From positions 1 to 43,273 of IMG/VR virus record IMGVR_UViG_3300046532_002553: a stretch of DNA of 43,273 nt, one strand, 5' to 3'. The DNA is from a virus. The notes beneath the pieces were generated by a model. It was not told the DNA's origin. It saw nothing but the letters and a program-made list of their open reading frames with translations, and ran no database searches. Positions 1 to 6,026 of the stretch are shown here, piece by piece (the stretch's first letter is position 1; every line of letters begins with the position of its first letter). Made by a program: the position numbers and the translations under genes.

Positions 1-165
1 CGCATCACGGGTGTGTGTGGCACGCCGCTTGGCATCACGCAGGTTGGTGACAGCCTGGCCAGCGCTGTCTTTAATCAGCATCTGAGCCCCGCCAAATCGC
101 AGGGCGTACTTGCCCCTGCGCTCAACGATCTGTCCAGTGCCTTCTGTCCTCTTCTTTTGTGCCAT
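1..165 (-). CDS. int: Tyrosine integrase, N-terminal part (gene continues at the right end of the window)
   Basis: ATG at 165-163 opens 55 codons that stay open to position 1. The ATG is preceded by CTGGAG seven bases upstream, the ribosome site used by other leftward genes. The product begins MAQKKRTEGTGQI and contains an ERRGKYALRFGG stretch, typical of the N-terminal arm region of phage integrases. 165 is divisible by three, so the next codon would begin at 43273, exactly the frame of the integrase fragment there. Together they give 356 residues, a normal length for this family. I read this as one gene broken by linearising a circular sequence. If the window is not circular, this is a 55-residue fragment. 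Confidence 0.85.
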   Translation of the reverse strand, partial: MAQKKRTEGTGQIVERRGKYALRFGGAQMLIKDSAGQAVTNLRDAKRRATHTRDA

Positions 166-203
166 TGTCCTGCTCCAGGGTGTATGGTTTGGCTCATCAG
201 TGA

Positions 204-244
204 TCGGGGAACCGCCCCGACCAGACCAGGTTCACAGACCTGGT
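204..244 (-). promoter_or_regulatory. Two adjacent hairpins upstream of the integrase
   Basis: Positions 225-231 and 238-244 form a perfect 7-bp stem around a 6-base loop (CTGTGA on the leftward strand). Positions 204-209 and 215-220 form a 6-bp stem with a 5-base loop. They sit between the end of the 254-880 gene and the integrase start, on the leftward transcript. The CTGTGA loop is one base from the CTGCGA loops found before other genes of this cluster, so I group the first hairpin with that family. No T-run follows, so this is not an obvious terminator. Confidence 0.65.
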
Positions 245-253
245 TTCGCCGGA

Positions 254-880
254 TCAGGTGACATCGTCGATGAGCCACTCCTCGCTGCCAGGACGCAACA
301 TCGTCATGTAGTAATCGCCGACCCTGTCAGCGTCCCAGTGGGCGATGACCCTGCAACCGATGATCAGTGTGACGATGTAGTCGACGATCGTCACTTTGAT
401 AGACTCGATCTGCAGCGATGTGCCACCGTAGTACTCGCAGACCCTGTCACGTATCTTGTTCGCCGTGCCTACCCCGATCTGGTCAACTGTGATGTCGGTG
501 AATCCACCCAGGACGGATGGTTGTACTTTTCGACCATCAGCAAAAATGCTGCCTACATGACAAATGCGACGGTGACCTTGATCATAATCGTCGACCATGT
601 ACTCGCGATCGTCGACCAGGTTCTGCGCTACGCAGCTCCGCCGAATGATCTCAGCACTGGTTGCCAAGGCATCTTCATGGTCGTCGGTGAAATAATCACC
701 ATGGCGTTGATGGGCACCATTGATGTCGTAGCATTTTATGACGTAATCATATGGGTCGACCAGCATCCGCTGCCAGTCCGCCACGGTGATCGGTGATTTC
801 TCAACGTCATACGATATCCGGGTGACGGCGGTGGTTTCCCACTGGGCAGCGGTGGTGGTGGTGGTGGTGGTCTTGTTCAT
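254..880 (-). CDS. Hypothetical phage protein, Thr-rich N terminus
   Basis: This 208-residue protein is not recognised. It begins MNKTTTTTTT, encoded by ACC repeats at about 850-873, followed by a mixed alpha/beta-looking acidic protein with no membrane segment. A CCTGGAG ribosome site lies before the ATG. The 32 bp at 867-898 (first codons plus leader) are identical to 2147-2178 in front of another gene of this cluster, so leader and start have been copied or exchanged as a unit. A hairpin at 906-923 precedes it. It is probably an accessory early gene. Confidence 0.75.
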   Translation of the reverse strand: MNKTTTTTTTAAQWETTAVTRISYDVEKSPITVADWQRMLVDPYDYVIKCYDINGAHQRHGDYFTDDHEDALATSAEIIRRSCVAQNLVDDREYMVDDYDQGHRRICHVGSIFADGRKVQPSVLGGFTDITVDQIGVGTANKIRDRVCEYYGGTSLQIESIKVTIVDYIVTLIIGCRVIAHWDADRVGDYYMTMLRPGSEEWLIDDVT

Positions 881-905
881 GGTGTTTTTCTCCAGGGTTG
901 GTTGT

Positions 906-923
906 GGGGCGGTGATTCGCCCC
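906..923 (-). promoter_or_regulatory. Leader hairpin, GGGGCG stem, AATCAC loop
   Basis: On the leftward strand GGGGCG-AATCAC-CGCCCC forms a perfect 6-bp stem with a 6-base loop, lying between the stop of the 939-1256 gene and the ribosome site of the 254-880 gene. It differs from the more common GGCGCG/CGCGCC copies by a matched change on both arms, so pairing is kept. Confidence 0.8.
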
Positions 924-938
924 GGTTGTGGTTAGGTG

Positions 939-1256
939 TTAGGCGGTGATGTTGTGAACGGGCGTGTAGCCCTTAAGTCTGTCCAAACTGAACATTTGAG
1001 TCTGGATCGTGTAAGTCGTATCTTTGCCAACGTCCTCATTTTTATGATGGGAAGAAGCGTGAAAAATTTGATTAACAAAGTTGCTCCCAACGATCTTTCC
1101 CGGCATTGTCACTAATGCCCAGTAGCCATCTGCCGATTGGGTGACTTCATATTCTCCGGGATGTACCTCTATGTCAGTGTACCAACTGGCAGTTTCATAG
1201 CCCCGACTATATACCCTTGGTTCAGCGAGCGTGAATGTTCCGATTGCTGTTGTCAT
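939..1256 (-). CDS. Hypothetical protein (105 aa)
   Basis: The sequence is not recognised. It is 105 residues, begins MTTAIGTF, and has Tyr/Trp-rich segments such as RGYETASWYTDIEVHPGEYE, which look like a small beta-rich domain. No signal peptide or membrane segment is visible. A GAGGAGA ribosome site lies directly upstream, preceded by the hairpin at 1278-1295. It lies in a row of similar-sized leftward genes separated by the same leader module, which suggests a co-transcribed accessory cluster. Confidence 0.72.
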   Translation of the reverse strand: MTTAIGTFTLAEPRVYSRGYETASWYTDIEVHPGEYEVTQSADGYWALVTMPGKIVGSNFVNQIFHASSHHKNEDVGKDTTYTIQTQMFSLDRLKGYTPVHNITA

Positions 1257-1277
1257 GGTGTCTCTCCTCGGTTATCT

Positions 1278-1295
1278 GGCGCGGTGATTCGCGCC
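1278..1295 (-). promoter_or_regulatory. Leader hairpin, GGCGCG stem, AATCAC loop
   Basis: GGCGCG-AATCAC-CGCGCC, a perfect 6-bp stem with a 6-base loop, lies just upstream of the ribosome site of the 939-1256 gene. It has the same loop as the copy at 906-923 with a different but still fully paired stem. Confidence 0.8.
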
Positions 1296-1326
1296 GGTTG
1301 CGGTTTGTGGTTAGGGTTTGTTATGG

Positions 1327-2160
1327 CTATGCTCCGAGGTAGGGCAACCCCGCTGTTATTTTCACGATGTGCCCGGACTTGAGTAGGGCGATATGGGAAT
1401 CGGCGTCAGCGCAGGCCCACGTAAACCAGCGTTGCACATCGTCGCGCACCTGACCGTAGGGCCAACTACTGTACCCGCTGCGCCACTCTTCATCCGCCTG
1501 CTGCCGCTCGTCATCGTCCAGCGTATTGCTGCCGGTGATCGCGTACTCGGCGCAGACATCGACGGGTACTGCGTACTCGGCATTGCACCGGCACAGCAGG
1601 GGGGCAGCGTAGCCGCCACGGACATCGCAGCCCGTGTGGATTTGTATCACGATGATCGTGTCATCGTCAGCGTACAGGCCAGGCTCGGCGCTATCGCAGT
1701 CCTTGGGCACCAGGACGTTCCAGGTGAAAACCTGCGACAGGTCGTTCTCGTGATTATACACGTTGTCGGTGCCGTGCCCCTGGTAACGTACCGGCAGGTA
1801 GTCCTCGCCACGATCCAGAGTGTAGGGGGCGTCGTCCACCAGAAAAAACCGATGCAGGCTGTCAGCCCATGCCAGCTTGCCGTCATCCTGCTCCGCGTCC
1901 CACTCCAAAAATTTAGTGGTCAGGTCCTGGTCGATCACGTACTGATTCTCCAGCCACTTGGCTGTTTCTATCGTGGCGCTGCAGTCGGGATCATCCCAGG
2001 TCACCTCAGGGGTGTTATGGGTGATCGGGGGCTGGTCATAGATGCGTCCGTAGGCGCCTCCGCTGTCCAAGAAGTGACTGCCCGTATTCTCCCGACAGGA
2101 TTCGGCGAACGAGTGCTGATCGGCGCTCCCGCCGTTCTCATTTTCAGTGGTCTTGTTCAT
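1327..2160 (-). CDS. Hypothetical phage protein with a Cys-containing HTGCDVRGGY segment
   Basis: A 277-residue acidic protein. Around residues 177-205 it has IHTGCDVRGGY followed by LLCRCNAEY and VDVC, a spaced set of cysteines and a histidine that could bind a metal. I have a loose memory of this pattern in other phage hypothetical proteins but can assign no function. A CCTGGAG ribosome site precedes ATG 2160. The leader and first codons (2147-2178) are identical to those at 867-898. The opposite strand is also open for most of the gene, but without a plausible start signal. Confidence 0.75.
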   Translation of the reverse strand: MNKTTENENGGSADQHSFAESCRENTGSHFLDSGGAYGRIYDQPPITHNTPEVTWDDPDCSATIETAKWLENQYVIDQDLTTKFLEWDAEQDDGKLAWADSLHRFFLVDDAPYTLDRGEDYLPVRYQGHGTDNVYNHENDLSQVFTWNVLVPKDCDSAEPGLYADDDTIIVIQIHTGCDVRGGYAAPLLCRCNAEYAVPVDVCAEYAITGSNTLDDDERQQADEEWRSGYSSWPYGQVRDDVQRWFTWACADADSHIALLKSGHIVKITAGLPYLGA

Positions 2161-2181
2161 GGTGTTTTTCTCCAGGGTGAT

Positions 2182-2197
2182 GGGGGTCGCAGCCCCC
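2182..2197 (-). promoter_or_regulatory. Leader hairpin, GGGGG stem, CTGCGA loop
   Basis: GGGGG-CTGCGA-CCCCC on the leftward strand, upstream of the ribosome site of the 1327-2160 gene. The same stem and loop recur at 5238-5253, and a near copy with loop CCGCGA lies at 42344-42359. Confidence 0.78.
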
Positions 2198-2211
2198 GTT
2201 GTGGTTGTGGG

Positions 2212-2334
2212 TTAGGCGCAGGTAATATAAACCAGAACTGCCAGTGCTAGTGCCAGGATGGCGATTGCGTTTAGCTGGTATTCCGCCTCGGTCATCGTGT
2301 GTTTTTGTTTTTTATTGCGGTCGTTTTCTGGCAT
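2212..2334 (-). CDS. Small single-pass membrane protein (40 aa)
   Basis: I chose the internal ATG at 2334 because GAGAGGG lies at the right distance before it and the hairpin 2357-2374 lies upstream, as for its neighbours. The product has a charged head (MPENDRNKKQKHTM) and one hydrophobic helix near the C terminus (AIAILALALAVLVYITC). It may be an inner-membrane microprotein. Its position in the accessory cluster suggests an early function rather than lysis. The role is unknown. Confidence 0.65.
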   Translation of the reverse strand: MPENDRNKKQKHTMTEAEYQLNAIAILALALAVLVYITCA

Positions 2335-2356
2335 GATGTTACCCTCTCGGTTATAT

Positions 2357-2374
2357 GGCGCGGTGATTCGCGCC
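2357..2374 (-). promoter_or_regulatory. Leader hairpin, GGCGCG stem, AATCAC loop
   Basis: Perfect 6-bp stem GGCGCG/CGCGCC with loop AATCAC, 16 bases upstream of the GAGAGGG ribosome site of the small membrane protein gene. It lies between two coding regions. Confidence 0.8.
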
Positions 2375-2392
2375 GGTTGTGGTTGTTGTGGA

Positions 2393-2605
2393 TTACCCGT
2401 TGTCATTATGCGAAGCGTAGCGGTTTAGCCCTGCAAGTATCCCCTCTGTCGTGCAATGGACGACTATCAGTTCCGCCCGAACAGAGTAGGTATCTTCCTC
2501 CTCTTGCTGCTCATCAAACGCCGCTATAGCCTCTGCTCTCGTCCTGTGATAGGAGCTGCCGCCGTCGTTCGTATCTGCTGTGTAGTTGTTCCTGTAAATC
2601 CTCAT
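2393..2605 (-). CDS. Hypothetical protein (70 aa)
   Basis: The start at ATG 2605-2603 is favoured because it overlaps the TGA (2604-2602) of the upstream gene as ATGA, the usual sign of translational coupling. A start seven codons earlier is also open. The product begins MRIYRNNYTAD and has RAEAIAAFDEQQEEEDTY, resembling short phage proteins with one helix and a beta hairpin. No function is recognised. It is the only gene of this stretch without a hairpin in front of it, which fits co-translation with the gene before it. Confidence 0.65.
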   Translation of the reverse strand: MRIYRNNYTADTNDGGSSYHRTRAEAIAAFDEQQEEEDTYSVRAELIVVHCTTEGILAGLNRYASHNDNG

Positions 2606-2823
2606 CCCTGACCCCTCGCCCGACATGCTGCTGCCTGCCGCCTGCCTGCCCTGCTACCCTGCCTCAGCCCTGTGTCTGTTTTTTTCACAGGAGGAGCCCG
2701 TAGCGCCACCTTGCTATTTGCATATCCATCTGGGTCAGGATGTCCACATGCTATCGCATAATACCACGCCTCTCCCCAGATTTCATCTAGTTTATCCTCT
2801 CTGCTTTCCATGGTTTCTTTCAT
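2602..2823 (-). CDS. Hypothetical protein (73 aa)
   Basis: The ATG at 2823 has CAGGAG upstream and the hairpin 2845-2862 beyond that. The N-terminal half (EDKLDEIWGEAWYYAIACGHPDPDG) reads like a small folded domain. The C-terminal third is Arg/Ala/Gly-rich and low in complexity. It ends in an ATGA overlap with the next gene. No family is recognised. Confidence 0.6.
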   Translation of the reverse strand: MKETMESREDKLDEIWGEAWYYAIACGHPDPDGYANSKVALRAPPVKKTDTGLRQGSRAGRRQAAACRARGQG

Positions 2824-2844
2824 CGTTCTCGCTCCTGGTTATCT

Positions 2845-2862
2845 GGCGCGGTCATTCGCGCC
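2845..2862 (-). promoter_or_regulatory. Leader hairpin, GGCGCG stem, AATGAC loop
   Basis: Same stem as 1278-1295 with a one-base loop change (AATGAC). It lies directly before the CAGGAG ribosome site of the 2602-2823 gene. Confidence 0.8.
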
Positions 2863-2870
2863 GGTTGCTG

Positions 2871-3095
2871 TTAGTGTCCGCAGATAAAAATCACTCTGCT
2901 GCGGGACAAATCTGTATCCACAAATTTTGACGATCTCACAACACGGACGCCGCTCCCGCCCTCGCGATCCTGCAACCACAAAGCGTTTTCGATCATAGTT
3001 AGCCAGCTATCGCGACCGTCGAGTATCATTCGGGCGAAACTCCCCAACCGCTCCTGCCCGTTATCAGTTACCTGTGCGTAGTGTGTCATATTCAT
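2871..3095 (-). CDS. Hypothetical protein (74 aa)
   Basis: It begins MNMTHYAQVTDNG. The GAGAGG ribosome site is very close to the first ATG (3095), so the third codon (ATG at 3089) may be the true start, giving 72 residues. The central part (WLTMIENALWLQDREGG) looks like an amphipathic helix. The next gene upstream starts with the same MNMT and the same leader, so the start regions are related while the bodies are not. The function is unknown. Confidence 0.65.
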   Translation of the reverse strand: MNMTHYAQVTDNGQERLGSFARMILDGRDSWLTMIENALWLQDREGGSGVRVVRSSKFVDTDLSRSRVIFICGH

Positions 3096-3113
3096 TCCTC
3101 TCGGTTGTTATCT

Positions 3114-3131
3114 GGCGCGGTCATTCGCGCC
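3114..3131 (-). promoter_or_regulatory. Leader hairpin, GGCGCG stem, AATGAC loop
   Basis: Perfect 6-bp stem and 6-base loop before the GAGAGG ribosome site of the 2871-3095 gene; identical in stem and loop to 2845-2862. Confidence 0.8.
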
Positions 3132-3144
3132 GGTTGCGGTTGCG

Positions 3145-3390
3145 TTAAGCGATTGCGTTGATGTCATCCTGTGGTACGATTTTGGCGAACCGATCCCCAA
3201 GCCATTCGTTGATGTGATCGGTAGTTGTCGCACTGTACTTTTCCTCGGTTCGGATATAGCCACCACCAGATCGCCATCGAGGCGCCACAAACGCCGCGAC
3301 CGGCGTCGAATAGCTGAAGAGTACAATATCGCCGCCTGCGGTCGTGATCTCAGTTTGATTTGGTGCAATGTGTCGGAGCGTCATGTTCAT
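3145..3390 (-). CDS. Small conserved-type phage protein (81 aa)
   Basis: This frame is preferred over the overlapping 3108-3368 frame because it has the MNMT start, the GAGAGG site and the leader hairpin. The sequence has a SYSTPVAAF segment followed by a K-Y-S-x-T-T-x-x-H-I-N-E-W pattern. I recall both parts as typical of very small proteins in many phages and mobile elements, but I cannot name the family with certainty. It is probably a compact beta-rich fold. The function is unknown. The start may be ATG 3384 rather than 3390. Confidence 0.7.
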   Translation of the reverse strand: MNMTLRHIAPNQTEITTAGGDIVLFSYSTPVAAFVAPRWRSGGGYIRTEEKYSATTTDHINEWLGDRFAKIVPQDDINAIA

Positions 3391-3405
3391 TCCTCTCGGT
3401 TGTGT

Positions 3406-3423
3406 GGCGCGGTGATTCGCGCC
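3406..3423 (-). promoter_or_regulatory. Leader hairpin, GGCGCG stem, AATCAC loop
   Basis: A copy of the GGCGCG-AATCAC-CGCGCC element, between the stop of the ArdC-like gene and the GAGAGG ribosome site of the 3145-3390 gene. Confidence 0.8.
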
Positions 3424-3437
3424 GGTTGTTGTGGTGG

Positions 3438-4412
3438 TTAGACGGTGGCCTTCGGCGCCTGGTCCCCTGCGGCGTCGATGTCCAGGATGTAGTCGGCGGC
3501 TTTAGCAGCCTTGCCGCTGGCCAAAACAATCGCCTTGGGATCTGATTGCAACTTTTTAATCCAGGACTGAATGTAGGCATCCCGGTTCGTAGCGATCGCA
3601 GGCTTGTCGATGCCCAGCACCGCCAGCACCATGGAGGCGCCCAGTTCCGCGACCAACTCCTCCCGGCTGTAGTCGGCGGAACCAAACGCCGCCTGCTTTT
3701 CAAACGCCCGTGCCAGCCTTGACTTGTGTCCAGTGCTGTGGACAGCTTCATGGGCCAGCGTAGCATAGTAAGACTCGCTGTCTTTGAACGACTGTACCGG
3801 CGGCATTTGCACGCGGTCATCACTGGGGCTGTAGTAGGCTTGATCACCCCCATTGGCGAAGCCGATCTTCTGATCAGCGATGAATCCCATTAGGGCCGCA
3901 TCGGCAATGGCTATGGGCTCGATCTCCGTGACGTCCCCAGCATCGATCACCGGGGCCAGCTTGTCGAGGCGATTGCCCAGCTTCGCCAAGGCCTCAGCAG
4001 GCATGTCGCACTGGTCCACGTTGAACACGACGAACGACCGCAGGACGGGGAATGAACTGACAGCCTTCTCGCCCGTCGCCGGGTCGATCTCGTCCTTGCT
4101 GAGCAGCTTCCAGAAAACCGCGACCGTGCCGCGCTCCCCTTTCTTGACCATGCCGCCCAATTTTTTCGCCTGATTGAACGTGAGCCACCACTGGCTGCTG
4201 TAGCCCTTGGCTTGACGCATCATTTCCAACCAGAACCAATTGGTGCCACTGTAGGTCTTGCCCGTCGATACACTGCGGGGGGCGTCGCGCAGACCAGCTC
4301 CATCGGCGCCCCAGGGACGCTCCCAGGGGATGTTGCCCTGCTCCAGGCTGGCGATTACTGTGTCGGTGATCTCTTGGTACAGGTCGCGGCGGATTTTTTT
4401 TGTTTTCTTCAT
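3438..4412 (-). CDS. ardC: ArdC-like anti-restriction protein with zincin metallopeptidase domain
   Basis: The 324-residue product has the two-part architecture of the ArdC family. The N-terminal ssDNA-binding domain (DUF1738 type) carries ITDTVIASLEQGNIPWERPW (residues about 15-34) and GTNWFWL (56-62). The C-terminal zincin domain carries HEAVHSTGH (H221, E222, H225) and EELVAEL (251-257) supplying the likely third ligand. The start at 4412 follows CCTGGAGGG; an upstream ATG at 4454 lacks a ribosome site. ArdC proteins protect incoming ssDNA from restriction. Here it lies in the leftward early cluster, which fits early expression after entry. It is the most clearly recognisable gene of that cluster. 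Confidence 0.93.
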   Translation of the reverse strand: MKKTKKIRRDLYQEITDTVIASLEQGNIPWERPWGADGAGLRDAPRSVSTGKTYSGTNWFWLEMMRQAKGYSSQWWLTFNQAKKLGGMVKKGERGTVAVFWKLLSKDEIDPATGEKAVSSFPVLRSFVVFNVDQCDMPAEALAKLGNRLDKLAPVIDAGDVTEIEPIAIADAALMGFIADQKIGFANGGDQAYYSPSDDRVQMPPVQSFKDSESYYATLAHEAVHSTGHKSRLARAFEKQAAFGSADYSREELVAELGASMVLAVLGIDKPAIATNRDAYIQSWIKKLQSDPKAIVLASGKAAKAADYILDIDAAGDQAPKATV

Positions 4413-4460
4413 GGTGCTTTCCCTCCAGGGATTTGGTTGGTGCATTGCTGGCATCGTCAG

Positions 4461-4500
4461 GCGGCGGGAACAACCCCGCCGCGACGCACTCGCAGGTGCG
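4461..4500 (-). promoter_or_regulatory. Tandem hairpins before ardC
   Basis: 4461-4482 is a perfect 8-bp stem (GCGGCGGG/CCCGCCGC) with 6-base loop GTTGTT. Immediately next to it, 4485-4500 has a 5-bp stem (CGCAC/GTGCG) with loop CTGCGA, the same loop as at 2182-2197 and 5238-5253 on an unrelated stem. They lie between the 4518-4814 gene and the ArdC-like gene. Confidence 0.75.
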
Positions 4501-4517
4501 TTTCGCCGTTTACTTGG

Positions 4518-4814
4518 TCACTTCCTTACGCGGGTCTGTCGTATATCCGTGTAACAGGTGACGAAGTTCAACGCACTGCTGTCGGGATCACCGTATTCCA
4601 TATCGAACCCCGCGTCGGACAATTTCTCGCTCGCTTCGTCGGCCAGTTTCGCGGTGGTGGTATTGCGACCCCCGCACAGGAGCCGTGCGGCCCTCGCAAC
4701 TTTGGCGTAATGCGTACTGAGTTCGTGCAGACGTTCGACGCCGCCGCTATTTGCGTGTATCTCTGTGCCGTTGTCCAGGGTGATCATGTACATAGTTTTC
4801 ATCATGGTCTTCAT
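4518..4814 (-). CDS. Hypothetical protein (98 aa)
   Basis: The ATG at 4814 follows CCTGGAGA, with the hairpin 4835-4852 before it. The same frame is open further upstream but without a ribosome site. The product starts with a Met-rich MKTMMKTMYMITLDNG, then a helical stretch (LSTHYAKVARAARLLCGG) and ends in basic residues. No family is recognised. It lies directly upstream of the ArdC-like gene in the same transcript. Confidence 0.7.
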   Translation of the reverse strand: MKTMMKTMYMITLDNGTEIHANSGGVERLHELSTHYAKVARAARLLCGGRNTTTAKLADEASEKLSDAGFDMEYGDPDSSALNFVTCYTDIRQTRVRK

Positions 4815-4834
4815 GGTGTTCTCCAGGGTTATTT

Positions 4835-4852
4835 GGGGCGGTGATTCGCCCC
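4835..4852 (-). promoter_or_regulatory. Leader hairpin, GGGGCG stem, AATCAC loop
   Basis: Identical to the element at 906-923 (GGGGCG-AATCAC-CGCCCC). It lies before the CCTGGAG ribosome site of the 4518-4814 gene. Confidence 0.8.
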
Positions 4853-4869
4853 GGTTGTGGTGGTGTAGG

Positions 4870-5211
4870 TTAGACGGTGAAGAGATCGGCGCCCGAGAAT
4901 GCCCGTTCCCAGGTGGCCGTGATGTTGCGCCGGGCCTGAGCTGCGGCGTCCCAGCTCGTTGCTCCCTGCTCCCGCCGTGCACTGGCGTCCGCCGCATCGG
5001 CTACGAGATCGTCGATCTGTCCGTTGATGCGAATGAACCGCCGACTCGGGGACGGCCCAGGGTAGAGGCTCTCTGTGCCGACCAGCTCTGCCCGTCCAGT
5101 GGTCCCACAGCGATGGCAAGTGGGCTCCCTGCTCCCGCCGGTCAGGGTGATGTGGCGATGCAGGCACATGTGCGCTGCCCAAGCAGTGCTGGTGGTGGTG
5201 GTGGTGTTCAT
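4870..5211 (-). CDS. Hypothetical protein with possible zinc-binding cysteines (113 aa)
   Basis: The start at 5211 follows CTGGAGAGCACC. The N terminus is Thr-rich, then residues 15-35 hold MCLHRH and TCHRCG, a Cys/His set that could form a small zinc site. The C-terminal half is helical (ADAADASARREQG). Two copies of a 17-bp DNA element, at 4961-4977 and 5124-5140, lie inside the gene in different codon frames. The leader (5202-5227) is identical to that of the neighbouring gene (5563-5588). The function is unknown. Confidence 0.7.
   Translation of the reverse strand: MNTTTTTSTAWAAHMCLHRHITLTGGSREPTCHRCGTTGRAELVGTESLYPGPSPSRRFIRINGQIDDLVADAADASARREQGATSWDAAAQARRNITATWERAFSGADLFTV
4961..4977 (-). 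repeat. 17-bp interspersed element, copy 1
   Basis: CGGCGGGAGCAGGGAGC on the leftward strand. It starts at codon position 1 of the 4870-5211 gene (reads R-R-E-Q-G-A). Identical copies lie at 5124-5140 and 40924-40940. Confidence 0.85.
5124..5140 (-). repeat. 17-bp interspersed element, copy 2
   Basis: Identical to copy 1, but beginning at codon position 3 of the same gene (reads G-G-S-R-E). The repeat is therefore conserved as DNA or RNA, not as peptide. Confidence 0.85.
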
Positions 5212-5237
5212 GGTGCTCTCCAGGGTGTTGTTGTGAT

Positions 5238-5253
5238 GGGGGTCGCAGCCCCC
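5238..5253 (-). promoter_or_regulatory. Leader hairpin, GGGGG stem, CTGCGA loop
   Basis: The same element as at 2182-2197, lying before the CTGGAGAGCACC ribosome site of the 4870-5211 gene. Confidence 0.78.
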
Positions 5254-5269
5254 GTTGTGGTGGTGGTGA

Positions 5270-5572
5270 TTACTGACAGTCTGCGTCGTTGCAGGTGTCG
5301 GGATCTTGCGAGGTGTGACCCAGGGGGCACCCGCAACTGCTGCAGGTGCTGAACCCCTGCTCGATATCGACCAGGCCACCGACGTTCAGCCACTGGCCTT
5401 CGAACTTGAACACGCTGTTGACCTGCAGCCGGTGGACTGCGTCGATGTAGACGGTCTCACTCTGCGGGTCGATCATCTCGACCAGGGTCTGGCAGTCGAG
5501 CTGCACCAGCTCCGTGCTCGCGGTGTTGACGAACCCGTTGGTCATGGTGCGGGTGGTGATGCTGGTGTTCAT
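5270..5572 (-). CDS. Hypothetical protein with C-terminal Cys-rich zinc-ribbon-like tail (100 aa)
   Basis: This is the first gene after the promoter at 5619-5647. The start at 5572 follows CTGGAGAGCACC; the frame is open further upstream but would cross the promoter. The body is a mixed alpha/beta domain. The last 25 residues contain CSSCGCPLGH and TCNDADC, five cysteines plus a histidine arranged like a small zinc ribbon. Such tails are often involved in binding nucleic acid or protein. As the promoter-proximal gene it is probably the first product of the cluster. The role is unknown. Confidence 0.72.
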   Translation of the reverse strand: MNTSITTRTMTNGFVNTASTELVQLDCQTLVEMIDPQSETVYIDAVHRLQVNSVFKFEGQWLNVGGLVDIEQGFSTCSSCGCPLGHTSQDPDTCNDADCQ

Positions 5573-5618
5573 GGTGCTCTCCAGGGTGATGGGTGAATAA
5601 CAAACAGAATGAACCCAC

Positions 5619-5647
5619 AATGTAATGCAGTACCAGCCACTTGTCAA
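5619..5647 (-). promoter_or_regulatory. Leftward sigma70-type promoter
   Basis: On the leftward strand TTGACA (5647-5642), a 17-bp spacer, then TACATT (5624-5619). The -35 is a perfect consensus and the -10 matches at 4 of 6. Transcription would begin about 40 bases before the ATG at 5572 and enter the whole accessory cluster. Confidence 0.75.
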
Positions 5648-6026
5648 GTCGCCCTTATAGGATAACATGCGCCCCTAAGGTGTGGCGGGGCAGTGGACGA
5701 CGGCGGAATGCGGGCCAGAGCCTGGTGGAGGCCTATCCCGCCGTGCTTAGGCTGGTGCTGCGCAGCTGTGGCTGCTGGACCCCTGGACCCCTCCCACTAC
5801 TGGGATAGTCCAGCATCCCGCCACATCTACTGTGTGGCGCTGATGTCATACTGTATACGAGCAGCAGCATGCTGGTCATGCAATAGGTCATGGTCGACCC
5901 GCCGTTCGCTCGCTGCTCTCACCGCTGCCCCCCTGACCCCTTGGGTGCCGGGGGGGGGTTGGACCCTCGGCCCCCGCCCATATACAGATATCTCCCCCTG
6001 ACCCCGCTACCCTATTTTTTTTCCCA

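Noticed and set aside
110-796. Rightward open frame (228 codons) opposite the 254-880 gene and overlapping the integrase start
   Set aside because: It crosses the integrase start and two hairpins, has no ribosome site, and its product is not protein-like.
850-873. Trinucleotide repeat as a phase-variable element
   Set aside because: The ACC repeat encodes the Thr run of the 254-880 protein. Length changes in a triplet repeat would not shift the frame.
1393-2250. Rightward open frame (285 codons) opposite the 1327-2160 gene
   Set aside because: No ribosome site, and the leftward frame has the cluster's leader, hairpin and start. It is a shadow of codon bias.
5693-6001. Rightward open frame of 102 codons in the large non-coding region
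   Set aside because: No ribosome site, Trp/Pro/Cys-rich product, and it covers hairpins and G-runs.
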